Program-made: the position numbers and the translations under genes
In this document: positions 56,399 to 64,000 of the stretch, one piece after another
How positions within the stretch are numbered: the first letter of the stretch is position 1
Layout: every line of letters begins with the position of its first letter
Assembly: GCA_902625945.1 (NCBI GenBank)
Contig: CACODG010000001.1
Location: forward strand, 1-64,000
Direction: 5' to 3'
Origin: an uncultured Pelagibacteraceae bacterium
GTDB lineage: Bacteria > Pseudomonadota > Alphaproteobacteria > Pelagibacterales > Pelagibacteraceae
Length of the DNA stretch: 64,000 nucleotides
Notes under the pieces: model-generated
The model's database searches: none
What the model was told of the DNA's origin: nothing
What the model saw: the letters and a program-made list of their open reading frames with translations, nothing else

Positions 56399-56992
56399 AT
56401 GACATCTCAATTATTTCCTATGATCCTATTCGGGATTGCAACAGCTTTTTCCCCTGGGCCAAATAACATAATGACGTCTTACACAGCTTTTAATTTTGGA
56501 GTAAAAAAAGCTGTTCCAACAATGCTAGGTGTTATTATCGGGTGGACACTTTTGATAATATTATTGCAACTAGGATCTGCTTCAATTTTTCAGAAATATC
56601 AGTTTATTCAAACCATTATTAAAGTTTTAGGATCAATTTACCTTTTATATATGGCGTACAAGTTATCATTTGGAGGTCAAACTCAAGATAAGAAACTTGA
56701 TCCAAAACCAGTAACTTTTATAAATACTTTCCTTTTTCAATTCGTAAATCCAAAAAGCATAATCGTTGGCCTTACTTCAATATCTTTATTTGTTGATACG
56801 GAAAACAATTATTTAAGAGACTCAATTGTTTTAACTATCCTTTGGTTCTTAATGGCTGTAGGAAGTCAAACGGGTTGGTGTTTGATGGGAAAATACATGA
56901 GAAAATTCGCCACAAGTGATAAATTTATAAAGAATTTTAATTATACAATGTCTTTTTTACTTATCGTTTGCGTAATTTTGTTCTATGTATAG
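56399..56992 (+). CDS. LysE-family exporter
   Basis: A 197-aa membrane protein with six hydrophobic segments and the canonical SPGPNNIMTSYTAFNFG near the N-terminus (about residues 18-34). It probably exports an amino acid or related compound. The ATG directly follows the cytochrome stop, and a 3-bp gap separates it from acnA. Confidence 0.85.
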   Translation: MTSQLFPMILFGIATAFSPGPNNIMTSYTAFNFGVKKAVPTMLGVIIGWTLLIILLQLGSASIFQKYQFIQTIIKVLGSIYLLYMAYKLSFGGQTQDKKLDPKPVTFINTFLFQFVNPKSIIVGLTSISLFVDTENNYLRDSIVLTILWFLMAVGSQTGWCLMGKYMRKFATSDKFIKNFNYTMSFLLIVCVILFYV

Positions 56993-56995
56993 CGC

Positions 56996-59671
56996 ATGAA
57001 ATTTAATAGTAAAGATTCCTTTAAATCATTAGATACTCTTAATTCATCAGGCAAAGATTATAAATATTTCAATTTAAAAATTGCAGAAAAAAATGGTTTA
57101 GAGGGCATATCTAAATTACCAAAATCACTAAAAGTTTTATTAGAAAATCTTCTAAGATATGAAGATGAGACAACTGTTGATAAAAAACAAATTTTAGCTT
57201 TAAAAGATTGGCTTAAAAATAAAAAATCAAACACTGAAATAGCTTACAGACCAGCACGTACTCTATTACAAGATTATACAGGAATTCCTGCTATAGCAGA
57301 TCTAGCAGCTATGAGAGATGCTGTAAAAAATAAAAACAAAAATCCAGATAAGATTAATCCATTATCTACTGTTGATTTAGTTATAGATCATTCTGTAATG
57401 GTCGATGAATATGCATCAGGAAAATCATTTAATCAAAATGTTGAAAGAGAATTCTCAAGAAATGGTGAAAGATATTCTTTTTTAAAGTGGGGACAGAAAG
57501 CATTTGACAATTTTAGAGTTGTACCTCCTGGAACAGGAATTTGTCATCAGGTGAATTTAGAATACTTATCTAAAGTTGTTTGGTCATCAAAAAGTGGAAA
57601 TGATTTATATGCTTACCCAGATACTTTGGTTGGAACTGATAGTCATACAACTATGGTAAATGGTTTATCTGTTTTAGGTTGGGGTGTTGGCGGAATAGAA
57701 GCAGAGGCTGCAATGTTAGGTCAACCTATTTCAATGTTAATTCCAGAGGTCGTCGGTGTTGAACTTAAAGGAAAATTAAAAGAAGGAACAACTGCAACAG
57801 ACTTAGTTTTAATCATTGTTGAAATGCTAAGAAAAAAAGGTGTGGTTGGAAAATTTGTAGAATTTTATGGTGAAGGTTTAAAAAATTTAACTTTAGCTGA
57901 TAGAGCAACAATAGCAAACATGGCTCCTGAATATGGAGCAACGTGTGGTTTCTTCCCAGTTGATGAAGAAACTCTTAAATATTTAAAATTATCTGGAAGA
58001 GATACAGCGACAATTGACTTAGTGGAGAAATACTCTAAAGAACAAGGGCTTTGGGCAAGTAATGATGTTATATTTACAGATACTCTTTCTTTAGATGTAA
58101 GTAGTGTAGTAACAAGCATTTCTGGACCTAAACGACCACAGGATAAAGTTTTACTTACAGAGGCTTCAACTGCTTTTGCAAAAGTCTATAAAGAAAATGC
58201 AAAAAGAGACAAGGCTATCGAAGCCAAAGTTGAAGGTACTGACTTTAATGTTAAAGATGGCGATATAGTAATTGCAGCAATAACATCTTGCACAAATACT
58301 TCTAACCCAAGCGTAATGATTGGCGCTGGTCTTTTAGCAAAGAAAGCTCATGAAAAAGGACTAAAAGTTAAACCATGGGTAAAAACTTCCTTAGCTCCTG
58401 GTTCGCAAGTTGTTACTGATTATTTAGAAAAAGCAGATTTAAATAAATATCTAGATGAACTTGGTTTTAATCTAGTGGGCTATGGCTGTACTACTTGTAT
58501 TGGTAATTCTGGTCCTTTAAATCAAAATATATCAGACGCAATAAATAAAAATGATCTTTACGCTGTTGCAGTTTTATCTGGGAATAGAAATTTTGAAGGA
58601 AGAATTAATCCAGATGTAAAAGCTAATTATTTAGCTTCACCTCCACTTGTTGTTGCTTATGCTTTAGCAGGTAACATGAATTTTGATATGTATAAGTCTG
58701 CTCTTGGAAAAGATAAAGACGGCAAAGAAGTTTTCTTAAAAGACATTTGGCCAAGCAATAAAGAAATTGAAGATTTAATGTTAAGTTCTTTGAATGCAGA
58801 TATGTTTAAACAAAGATATTCAAATGTTTCAGAAGGACCTAAAGAATGGCAAGCTATTAACACAACAGATAGTGATATCTACAACTGGGAAGCTAATTCT
58901 ACATACGTAAAAAGACCACCATTCTTTGATGATTTACCTGATAAACCAGAGGGATTTAAACCAATTAATGATGCTAGGATTCTTTTATTATTAGCTGACT
59001 CGGTAACAACGGATCATATTTCACCAGCAGGAAGTATTAAAAAAGAAAGCCCAACGGGTGATTATTTTATGAAGCATCAAATACAACAAAAAGATTTTAA
59101 CTCTTATGGTGCAAGAAGAGGAAACCATGAAGTAATGATGAGAGGAACTTTTGGAAATATTAAAATAAGAAATGAAATGGCACCTGGTACTGAAGGTGGA
59201 TATACAACGCTACAGCCAGATGGAAAAGTGATGAGCGTTTATGAAGCTGCAATGGAATACAAAAAAAGAAACAATGATTTAGTTGTAATAGCCGGTAAAG
59301 AATACGGAACAGGTTCTTCAAGGGATTGGGCAGCTAAAGGAACTAAGCTCTTAGGAATAAAAGCTGTTTTAGCAGAAAGTTTTGAGAGAATTCATAGATC
59401 AAATTTAATTGGAATGGGAGTTTTACCACTTCAATTTAAAGAGGGTTTTGACCGCAAAAAACTAAATATTACAGGAGCAGAATTAGTTTCAGTTATCGAT
59501 ATCGATAAAGGTGTGAAACCAAGACAAGAAGTTACTTGTGAAATCAAATATCAGGATGGAACTAGTAAAAAAATTCAAATGCTTTGTAGAATTGATACTG
59601 CAAATGAAGTTGAGTACTACAAAAATGGGGGAATTTTGCAGTATGTTTTAAGAAATATGCTTGCCAACTAA
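56996..59671 (+). CDS. acnA: Aconitate hydratase
   Basis: Isomerizes citrate to isocitrate through cis-aconitate in the TCA cycle. The 891-aa protein is the AcnA/IRP type. The three [4Fe-4S] ligands are Cys432 (TSCTNTSNP), Cys498 and Cys501 (YGCTTCIGNSG). The swivel domain with GKEYGTGSSRDWAAKG starts near residue 762. It is followed without a gap by a PrpD-family gene. The frame is intact and codon use is like that of its neighbours. Confidence 0.96.
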   Translation: MKFNSKDSFKSLDTLNSSGKDYKYFNLKIAEKNGLEGISKLPKSLKVLLENLLRYEDETTVDKKQILALKDWLKNKKSNTEIAYRPARTLLQDYTGIPAIADLAAMRDAVKNKNKNPDKINPLSTVDLVIDHSVMVDEYASGKSFNQNVEREFSRNGERYSFLKWGQKAFDNFRVVPPGTGICHQVNLEYLSKVVWSSKSGNDLYAYPDTLVGTDSHTTMVNGLSVLGWGVGGIEAEAAMLGQPISMLIPEVVGVELKGKLKEGTTATDLVLIIVEMLRKKGVVGKFVEFYGEGLKNLTLADRATIANMAPEYGATCGFFPVDEETLKYLKLSGRDTATIDLVEKYSKEQGLWASNDVIFTDTLSLDVSSVVTSISGPKRPQDKVLLTEASTAFAKVYKENAKRDKAIEAKVEGTDFNVKDGDIVIAAITSCTNTSNPSVMIGAGLLAKKAHEKGLKVKPWVKTSLAPGSQVVTDYLEKADLNKYLDELGFNLVGYGCTTCIGNSGPLNQNISDAINKNDLYAVAVLSGNRNFEGRINPDVKANYLASPPLVVAYALAGNMNFDMYKSALGKDKDGKEVFLKDIWPSNKEIEDLMLSSLNADMFKQRYSNVSEGPKEWQAINTTDSDIYNWEANSTYVKRPPFFDDLPDKPEGFKPINDARILLLLADSVTTDHISPAGSIKKESPTGDYFMKHQIQQKDFNSYGARRGNHEVMMRGTFGNIKIRNEMAPGTEGGYTTLQPDGKVMSVYEAAMEYKKRNNDLVVIAGKEYGTGSSRDWAAKGTKLLGIKAVLAESFERIHRSNLIGMGVLPLQFKEGFDRKKLNITGAELVSVIDIDKGVKPRQEVTCEIKYQDGTSKKIQMLCRIDTANEVEYYKNGGILQYVLRNMLAN

Positions 59672-61177
59672 ATGAGAGATATAAAAGTAAAAGTTCATCC
59701 TTCTAAATCAAATCTTAAAAAAGAAGATCAATTAGCATGGAAAATTGCAGAGATAGCATCAGATAAAGCAAAAATAAATAAAGATGCAGTTGATATGGTT
59801 ATCAATAGAATTATAGATAATGCTTCAGTTGCTATCGCTTCTTTTAATAGAAGACCTGTTGTTTCAGCAAGAGCAATGGCTTTAGCTCACTCAAGAAAAA
59901 CAGGAGCTACTGTGTTTGGTTTAAATCCAAAAATTAAAGTGGATTGTGAATGGGCTGCATGGGCAAATGGAACTGCTGTGAGAGAGCTAGACTATCACGA
60001 TACTTTTTTAGCAGCAGACTATAGTCACCCAGGCGATAATATTCCCGCAATTTTAGCAGTTGCACAACAAAAAGGATGTAATGGAAAAGATTTAATCAAA
60101 GGAATACTCACAGGTTACGAGATACAAGTTAATTTGGTAAAGGGCATTTGCTTACATGAACATAAAATCGATCATATAGCTCACTTAGGTCCTAGCGTAG
60201 CCGCGGGTTTAGGAAGTTTATTAAATTTAAAAACAGATCTAATTTATCAATCTGTTCAGCAAGCATTACATATAACTGTTTCAACAAGACAATCTAGAAA
60301 AGGAGAAATTTCTAGCTGGAAAGCCTTTGCACCAGCACATGCTGGAAAGCTTGCGGTGGAGGCTGTTGATAGATGTATGAGGGGTGAGGGTGCGCCTTCA
60401 CCGATTTACGAGGGAGAAGATAGTGTTATTGCTTATGTTTTATCAGGACCAGACAAAGAATATACAGTTCCATTACCAAATGTTAATGAGCCTAAAAAAG
60501 CAATTCTTGAAACTTACACAAAAGAACATTCAGCGGAATATCAATCTCAAGCTTTAATTGATTTAGCCAGAAGCTTAAATAAAAAAATTCCTAATGTTAG
60601 TGATATAGATAGTATAGTAATAGAAACAAGTCATCACACTCATTACGTTATCGGTACCGGCGCAAATGATCCTCAAAAAATGGATCCTAAAGCTAGTAGG
60701 GAGACCTTAGATCATTCAATAATGTATATTTTTGCTGTAGCACTCGAAGATGGAGCGTGGCATCATGTTAAATCCTACACTCCGCAAAGAGCACAAAGAA
60801 AAAGCACAGTTGAACTTTGGCAAAAAATTTCAACTAAAGAAGATCAAAAATGGACCGAAAAATACCATGATCCAAACCCTAAAAATAAATGCTTCGGCGG
60901 CAAAGTGATAATTACAATGAAAGATGGATCAACAATATCAGAAGAAATTAACGTTGCTGATGCCCATCCAGCAGGTAAAAGACCCTTTTCACGAAAAGAA
61001 TATATTAATAAATTTAGAAGTTTAACTGATGGAATTATTTCTAAAAAAGAGTCAGATAGATTTCTAAAATGTGTTCAAAATCTTCCTAAATTAAAAGCCA
61101 AAGATTTAGCAGGATTAAACGTTGAGGTTAAATCATCAATTAAAGATAAATCTAAAAGTAGTAAAGGTATTTTTTAA
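59672..61177 (+). CDS. prpD: MmgE/PrpD-family dehydratase
   Basis: A 501-aa protein of the MmgE/PrpD family, which dehydrates 2-methylcitrate to 2-methyl-cis-aconitate. Landmarks are [13 protein letters not shown] (about residues 50-62), [19 protein letters not shown] (about 107-125) and [20 protein letters not shown] (about 218-237). The ATG follows the aconitase stop directly, so the two are probably cotranslated. No prpB, prpC or prpF is nearby, so the true substrate could also be citrate or an analog. Confidence 0.88.
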   Translation: MRDIKVKVHPSKSNLKKEDQLAWKIAEIASDKAKINKDAVDMVINRIIDNASVAIASFNRRPVVSARAMALAHSRKTGATVFGLNPKIKVDCEWAAWANGTAVRELDYHDTFLAADYSHPGDNIPAILAVAQQKGCNGKDLIKGILTGYEIQVNLVKGICLHEHKIDHIAHLGPSVAAGLGSLLNLKTDLIYQSVQQALHITVSTRQSRKGEISSWKAFAPAHAGKLAVEAVDRCMRGEGAPSPIYEGEDSVIAYVLSGPDKEYTVPLPNVNEPKKAILETYTKEHSAEYQSQALIDLARSLNKKIPNVSDIDSIVIETSHHTHYVIGTGANDPQKMDPKASRETLDHSIMYIFAVALEDGAWHHVKSYTPQRAQRKSTVELWQKISTKEDQKWTEKYHDPNPKNKCFGGKVIITMKDGSTISEEINVADAHPAGKRPFSRKEYINKFRSLTDGIISKKESDRFLKCVQNLPKLKAKDLAGLNVEVKSSIKDKSKSSKGIF

Positions 61178-62140
61178 TTACTTTATTTTTTTTGCTAAAT
61201 CATTAGCGCTTAGCCAGGCACTTTCTACTTTAGGTCCAATTAACCAATCCGCACAAACGCCTATTCTTAACTTTTTATTCCAATAACTTTTATATGGAGA
61301 GCTTTGAAAATTATAAGAATATTTCCAACCATGCGTTTTCTTAAAAATAATTTTATTTTTTTTATAACCTGTAAAATCTAAAAATTTTGAAATTAATATA
61401 TTTTCTACTTTTTTATTTTTTTTATAAATATTAATAGTCTTTTTTGCCCACTTCACAGAAGATTGCAATGTCCAAAGAGAATTAGAGGAACTAAACCTTT
61501 TCTTACTATTTTCATTTGCAGCCCATGTAAGAATTTTATCGTTAAATTTAATACTACTAATCGGAACTTCTTTTTGATTTTTAAATGCAATCATCGTAGT
61601 TATATTAGGTTCCATATTAATTTTTAATTTTAAAAATTTTTTTTCAAGGTATTTTCCTGCAATTCTTTTTAATTGCGGGTACGGACATGTAAAAATAACT
61701 GATTTAGATTTAATTATCTTTCCGCTATCAAATTTAATTTCCCAAAAATATTTGTTGAACAAAATCGATTTTACAGGCGATTGAAAATTTTTTTTTATAT
61801 TTTTAGTATAATATTTAGAGATTACATTATTACCCTTACTACCAATAAATTTATTATTGTTTTCTTTTTTTTTAAATGTGAAATCTAAATGATTACCATC
61901 CCAGATTTTTAATTCTTTTTTTTTATAAAGAATTTGAATAAATCTTTTAAATTTTTTTGATATGGGAGAAATATATTGAACCCCGTGATCAAAACTTTGT
62001 TTTTTGATAAATCTTTTATTAGAAGCCCTTCCTCCAAGTCCTCTAGCTTTATCGAAAATTTCAACTTCATATTTTTTTGATAAAATATATGCTATTGTAG
62101 AGCCAGAAATACCTGACCCTATAATACAGAAATCTAACAT
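61178..62140 (-). CDS. Renalase-like FAD-dependent oxidoreductase
   Basis: A 320-aa flavoprotein. The N-terminal FAD motif CIIGSGISGSTIAYIL (residues 5-20) is followed by KARGLGGRASNKRF (about 33-46), typical of NAD(P)/FAD amine-oxidase-like (renalase-type) proteins. A C-terminal VCADWLIGPKVESAWLSAND (about 292-311) is the second FAD contact. The substrate is unknown. It converges on prpD with adjacent stops and overlaps the TerC stop by one base. Confidence 0.8.
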   Translation of the reverse strand: MLDFCIIGSGISGSTIAYILSKKYEVEIFDKARGLGGRASNKRFIKKQSFDHGVQYISPISKKFKRFIQILYKKKELKIWDGNHLDFTFKKKENNNKFIGSKGNNVISKYYTKNIKKNFQSPVKSILFNKYFWEIKFDSGKIIKSKSVIFTCPYPQLKRIAGKYLEKKFLKLKINMEPNITTMIAFKNQKEVPISSIKFNDKILTWAANENSKKRFSSSNSLWTLQSSVKWAKKTINIYKKNKKVENILISKFLDFTGYKKNKIIFKKTHGWKYSYNFQSSPYKSYWNKKLRIGVCADWLIGPKVESAWLSANDLAKKIK

Positions 62141-62757
62141 TATAAGAATAAAAACTTATATTTTTCATTTATTGAAAGAACTTCGTAATTTACAAGTCCG
62201 CCAATAATTAATTGAATTGATATTATTAAAATTACAAATAAGCCAAGGTAACCAAGCCATATATGTTTTTTGATATATTCAGCAAAATAGCTTGCAAGAG
62301 TCGCTATTAAAAATACTGATAACAATAAACCAATAACCATTAAATGAAAATTACCTTTTGAAGCCGCTACGACTGCAATTGTATTGTCGAAACTTAATGT
62401 AAGATCAGCAATTAAAACTTGATAAACTCCAACACTAAAGCTTTTAGTTTCACCTGATTTAAGTTGTGGTGTTTTTATCTTATTTTTACCAAAAAAGTCC
62501 TGTCTTAAATTGTTAATTACCCACAAAAGCAAAACTCCTCCTAAGATTTTAATCCAGGCAAATTCAAATAAATAATTAGCTCCAGATGCAAAAACAATTC
62601 TAAATAAAAAGGCTGCTGCTACACCCCATGCTATAATTTTTCTTCTATTATCTGTCGCAAATCCTGCAGCGATTAAACCTATTATGATCGCGTTATCCGC
62701 AGCCATAACGATATCTATGAGGATAATTTGAATTGAGATAATTACTTGCTCTAACAT
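62140..62757 (-). CDS. TerC/YjbE-family membrane protein
   Basis: A 205-aa protein with about seven hydrophobic segments; IDIVMAADNAIIIGLIAAG (about residues 14-32) and DLTLSFDNTIAVVAASKG (about 116-133) carry the membrane Asp-Asn pairs that define TerC, a family tied to metal (Mn2+) handling at secretion sites. It is first in a two-gene minus-strand unit with the FAD enzyme. It is divergent from the MATE gene across 47 bp. Confidence 0.88.
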   Translation of the reverse strand: MLEQVIISIQIILIDIVMAADNAIIIGLIAAGFATDNRRKIIAWGVAAAFLFRIVFASGANYLFEFAWIKILGGVLLLWVINNLRQDFFGKNKIKTPQLKSGETKSFSVGVYQVLIADLTLSFDNTIAVVAASKGNFHLMVIGLLLSVFLIATLASYFAEYIKKHIWLGYLGLFVILIISIQLIIGGLVNYEVLSINEKYKFLFL

Positions 62758-62804
62758 TCGAGAATCAATGTATATAAGGTTATTGAATTATATTAAAGAA
62801 TAAA

Positions 62805-64000
62805 ATGGAATTGTTAAAAAGCTCTTCAAAATTTTCAAAAAAACAAATAATTTTGTTGTCCATACCGGTTTTTTTTTCAAACATAGCCATACCGCTTGTG
62901 GGAATGGTTGATACTGGTTTAATGGGGAATCTAGGTGAAACAAAGTACTTAGCCGCAACCAGTATTGCAACATCGGTGATGACAATGATCATTTGGAGTT
63001 TTGGTTTTTTACGAATGGGAACGGTAGGTATTGTAGCACAAGCATACGGAAAAAGTGATTATAGAGAGATCATTAAAACTTTATTAAGAAACTTTCTTTT
63101 AGCTTTAATAGTTGCTTTTATAATTATTATCTCTACACCTTTAATTAAATTAACAATAAGTCATTTTTTTTCACCTTCAGTGGAAACGGAGATATTAATA
63201 AATAGTTACTTGAATATAAGAGTTTTTTCAGTCCCAGCAGAGTTAATAATATATATTATGATTGGATTTTATCTCGGAATACAAAAAACTAAAATCTCTA
63301 GTCTATTAGTAATAATTTTGTCAATACTTAATATAGTTTTAAGTTCTATTTTTGTTTTAACTTACGATCTAAAAGTAGTTGGAGTAGCATTAGGCACATT
63401 ACTGGCAAGTTTCATTACAATGGCCATATTCTTATTTTATACTTATAATTATTTGGTAAAAAAATTTAAGATTATACCTAAATTTGAAAATTTAATGGTT
63501 AAATCAAAACTTTTAAAATTGCTAAATATAAACATCGATATTTTTGTACGGACTTTATTTGTAACATTTGCTTTTTTATGGGTAACATATTTAGGCTCAA
63601 AAATTGGTGAAGATTATCTAGCTGTAAATACTATTCTAATGCAATTTGTAATATTAGCTGCTTTTTTTTTAGACGCATATGCTTTTTCCACTGAAGGAGT
63701 AGTAGGATTTGCTATTGGCAGAAGAAGTTTAAAATCTTTTGAAATGGTTGTAAAAAACTCAATTCAAATTAGTTTTATAACAGCATGTATTATTTCTTTT
63801 CTGTATTTATTTTTTTTTAAACAATTAATTTATATATTTACAGATATTGAAATTTTAAGATTTATTTCATTTCAATATTTTTTATGGGTAATATTGATCC
63901 CACCTATTGCATGTTTTTGTTATCAATTAGATGGAATTTTTATAGGAGCTTCTCAGACTAGAGAAATGAGAAATGCAATGGTAATGTCAGTTTTAAGTTA
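62805..64000 (+). CDS. MATE-family efflux transporter (3' truncated by window)
   Basis: The frame opens at ATG 62805 (MELLKSSSKFSKKQIILLS) and stays open to the window end, about 398 residues. It is polytopic, with many hydrophobic segments. NIAIPLVGMVDTGLMGNLGE (about residues 26-45) and a later FLWVTYLGSKIGEDYLAVN repeat fit MATE/DinF drug-sodium antiporters. The last spans and the stop lie beyond 64000. Confidence 0.88.
   Translation, partial: MELLKSSSKFSKKQIILLSIPVFFSNIAIPLVGMVDTGLMGNLGETKYLAATSIATSVMTMIIWSFGFLRMGTVGIVAQAYGKSDYREIIKTLLRNFLLALIVAFIIIISTPLIKLTISHFFSPSVETEILINSYLNIRVFSVPAELIIYIMIGFYLGIQKTKISSLLVIILSILNIVLSSIFVLTYDLKVVGVALGTLLASFITMAIFLFYTYNYLVKKFKIIPKFENLMVKSKLLKLLNINIDIFVRTLFVTFAFLWVTYLGSKIGEDYLAVNTILMQFVILAAFFLDAYAFSTEGVVGFAIGRRSLKSFEMVVKNSIQISFITACIISFLYLFFFKQLIYIFTDIEILRFISFQYFLWVILIPPIACFCYQLDGIFIGASQTREMRNAMVMSVLS

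Overview
The window looks like a piece of a SAR11 (Candidatus Pelagibacter-type) alphaproteobacterial chromosome. It is very AT-rich, and genes abut or overlap by a few bases almost everywhere. It carries the alphaproteobacterial circularly permuted two-piece tmRNA and tandem SAM-II and SAM-V riboswitches in front of metY, an arrangement I associate with marine alphaproteobacteria. A large share of the DNA encodes high-affinity uptake systems with periplasmic binding proteins. No rRNA, tRNA, insertion sequence, prophage or CRISPR array was seen. The assignment to SAR11 is inference from these traits.

Layout. 1-4.6 kb: end of an AsmA-like protein, fumarase (fumC), a MazG-fold pyrophosphohydrolase coupled to a 26-residue membrane peptide, an orphan adenine methyltransferase and a DUF2784 protein, lying at the 3' side of tmRNA (minus strand, 4612-4860). 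4.9-11.2 kb: thyX, mrp, then hflK-hflC-DUF2065-degP-miaA. 11.3-16.3 kb: branched-chain amino acid synthesis (ilvB-ilvH-ilvC, leuA). 16.3-22.3 kb: cell-shape block mreB-mreC-mreD-PBP2-rodA-bactofilin. 22.3-25.4 kb: a three-gene operon (DadA-like oxidase, EamA permease, D-2-hydroxyacid dehydrogenase). 25.5-26.5 kb: two tandem paralogous lipoproteins of unknown role.

26.5-35.5 kb is rich in thiol and sulfur genes: metY with its long regulatory leader, an ATP-grasp ligase-gshA-gshB operon, cysE-msrB, ccdA-ribokinase and glutaredoxin with a TIGR03643 protein. 36-54 kb is a transport region: a Liv-type ABC importer (SBP, H, M, G, F) running into azlC-azlD and a CsiD/GlaH glutarate hydroxylase, then a tripartite tricarboxylate transporter (tctC-tctB-tctA), an outer-membrane barrel, DoxX, AbrB and proC, and a second Liv importer whose binding protein is last. 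The three binding-protein genes share a nearly identical 5' leader (TTAATTAATTAAC, a purine-rich ribosome site, then AATAATG) behind promoters with 17-nt spacing. This is the clearest shared regulatory pattern I found.

54-64 kb: CsaA-like and DUF4396 proteins, a CBS protein, a cytochrome b561/cytochrome c' divergent pair, a LysE exporter, aconitase with an abutting prpD-family gene, a FAD oxidoreductase with a TerC protein, and a MATE transporter running off the end.

The observations most worth a second look are: the region between the SAM-V aptamer and metY (an upstream ORF whose ribosome site lies in a long hairpin and whose stop overlaps the metY start); the shared leader of the three binding-protein genes; the extra ATP-grasp ligase fused into the glutathione operon; the tandem lipoproteins; and two promoters that predict leaderless mRNAs (ilvB and hflK).
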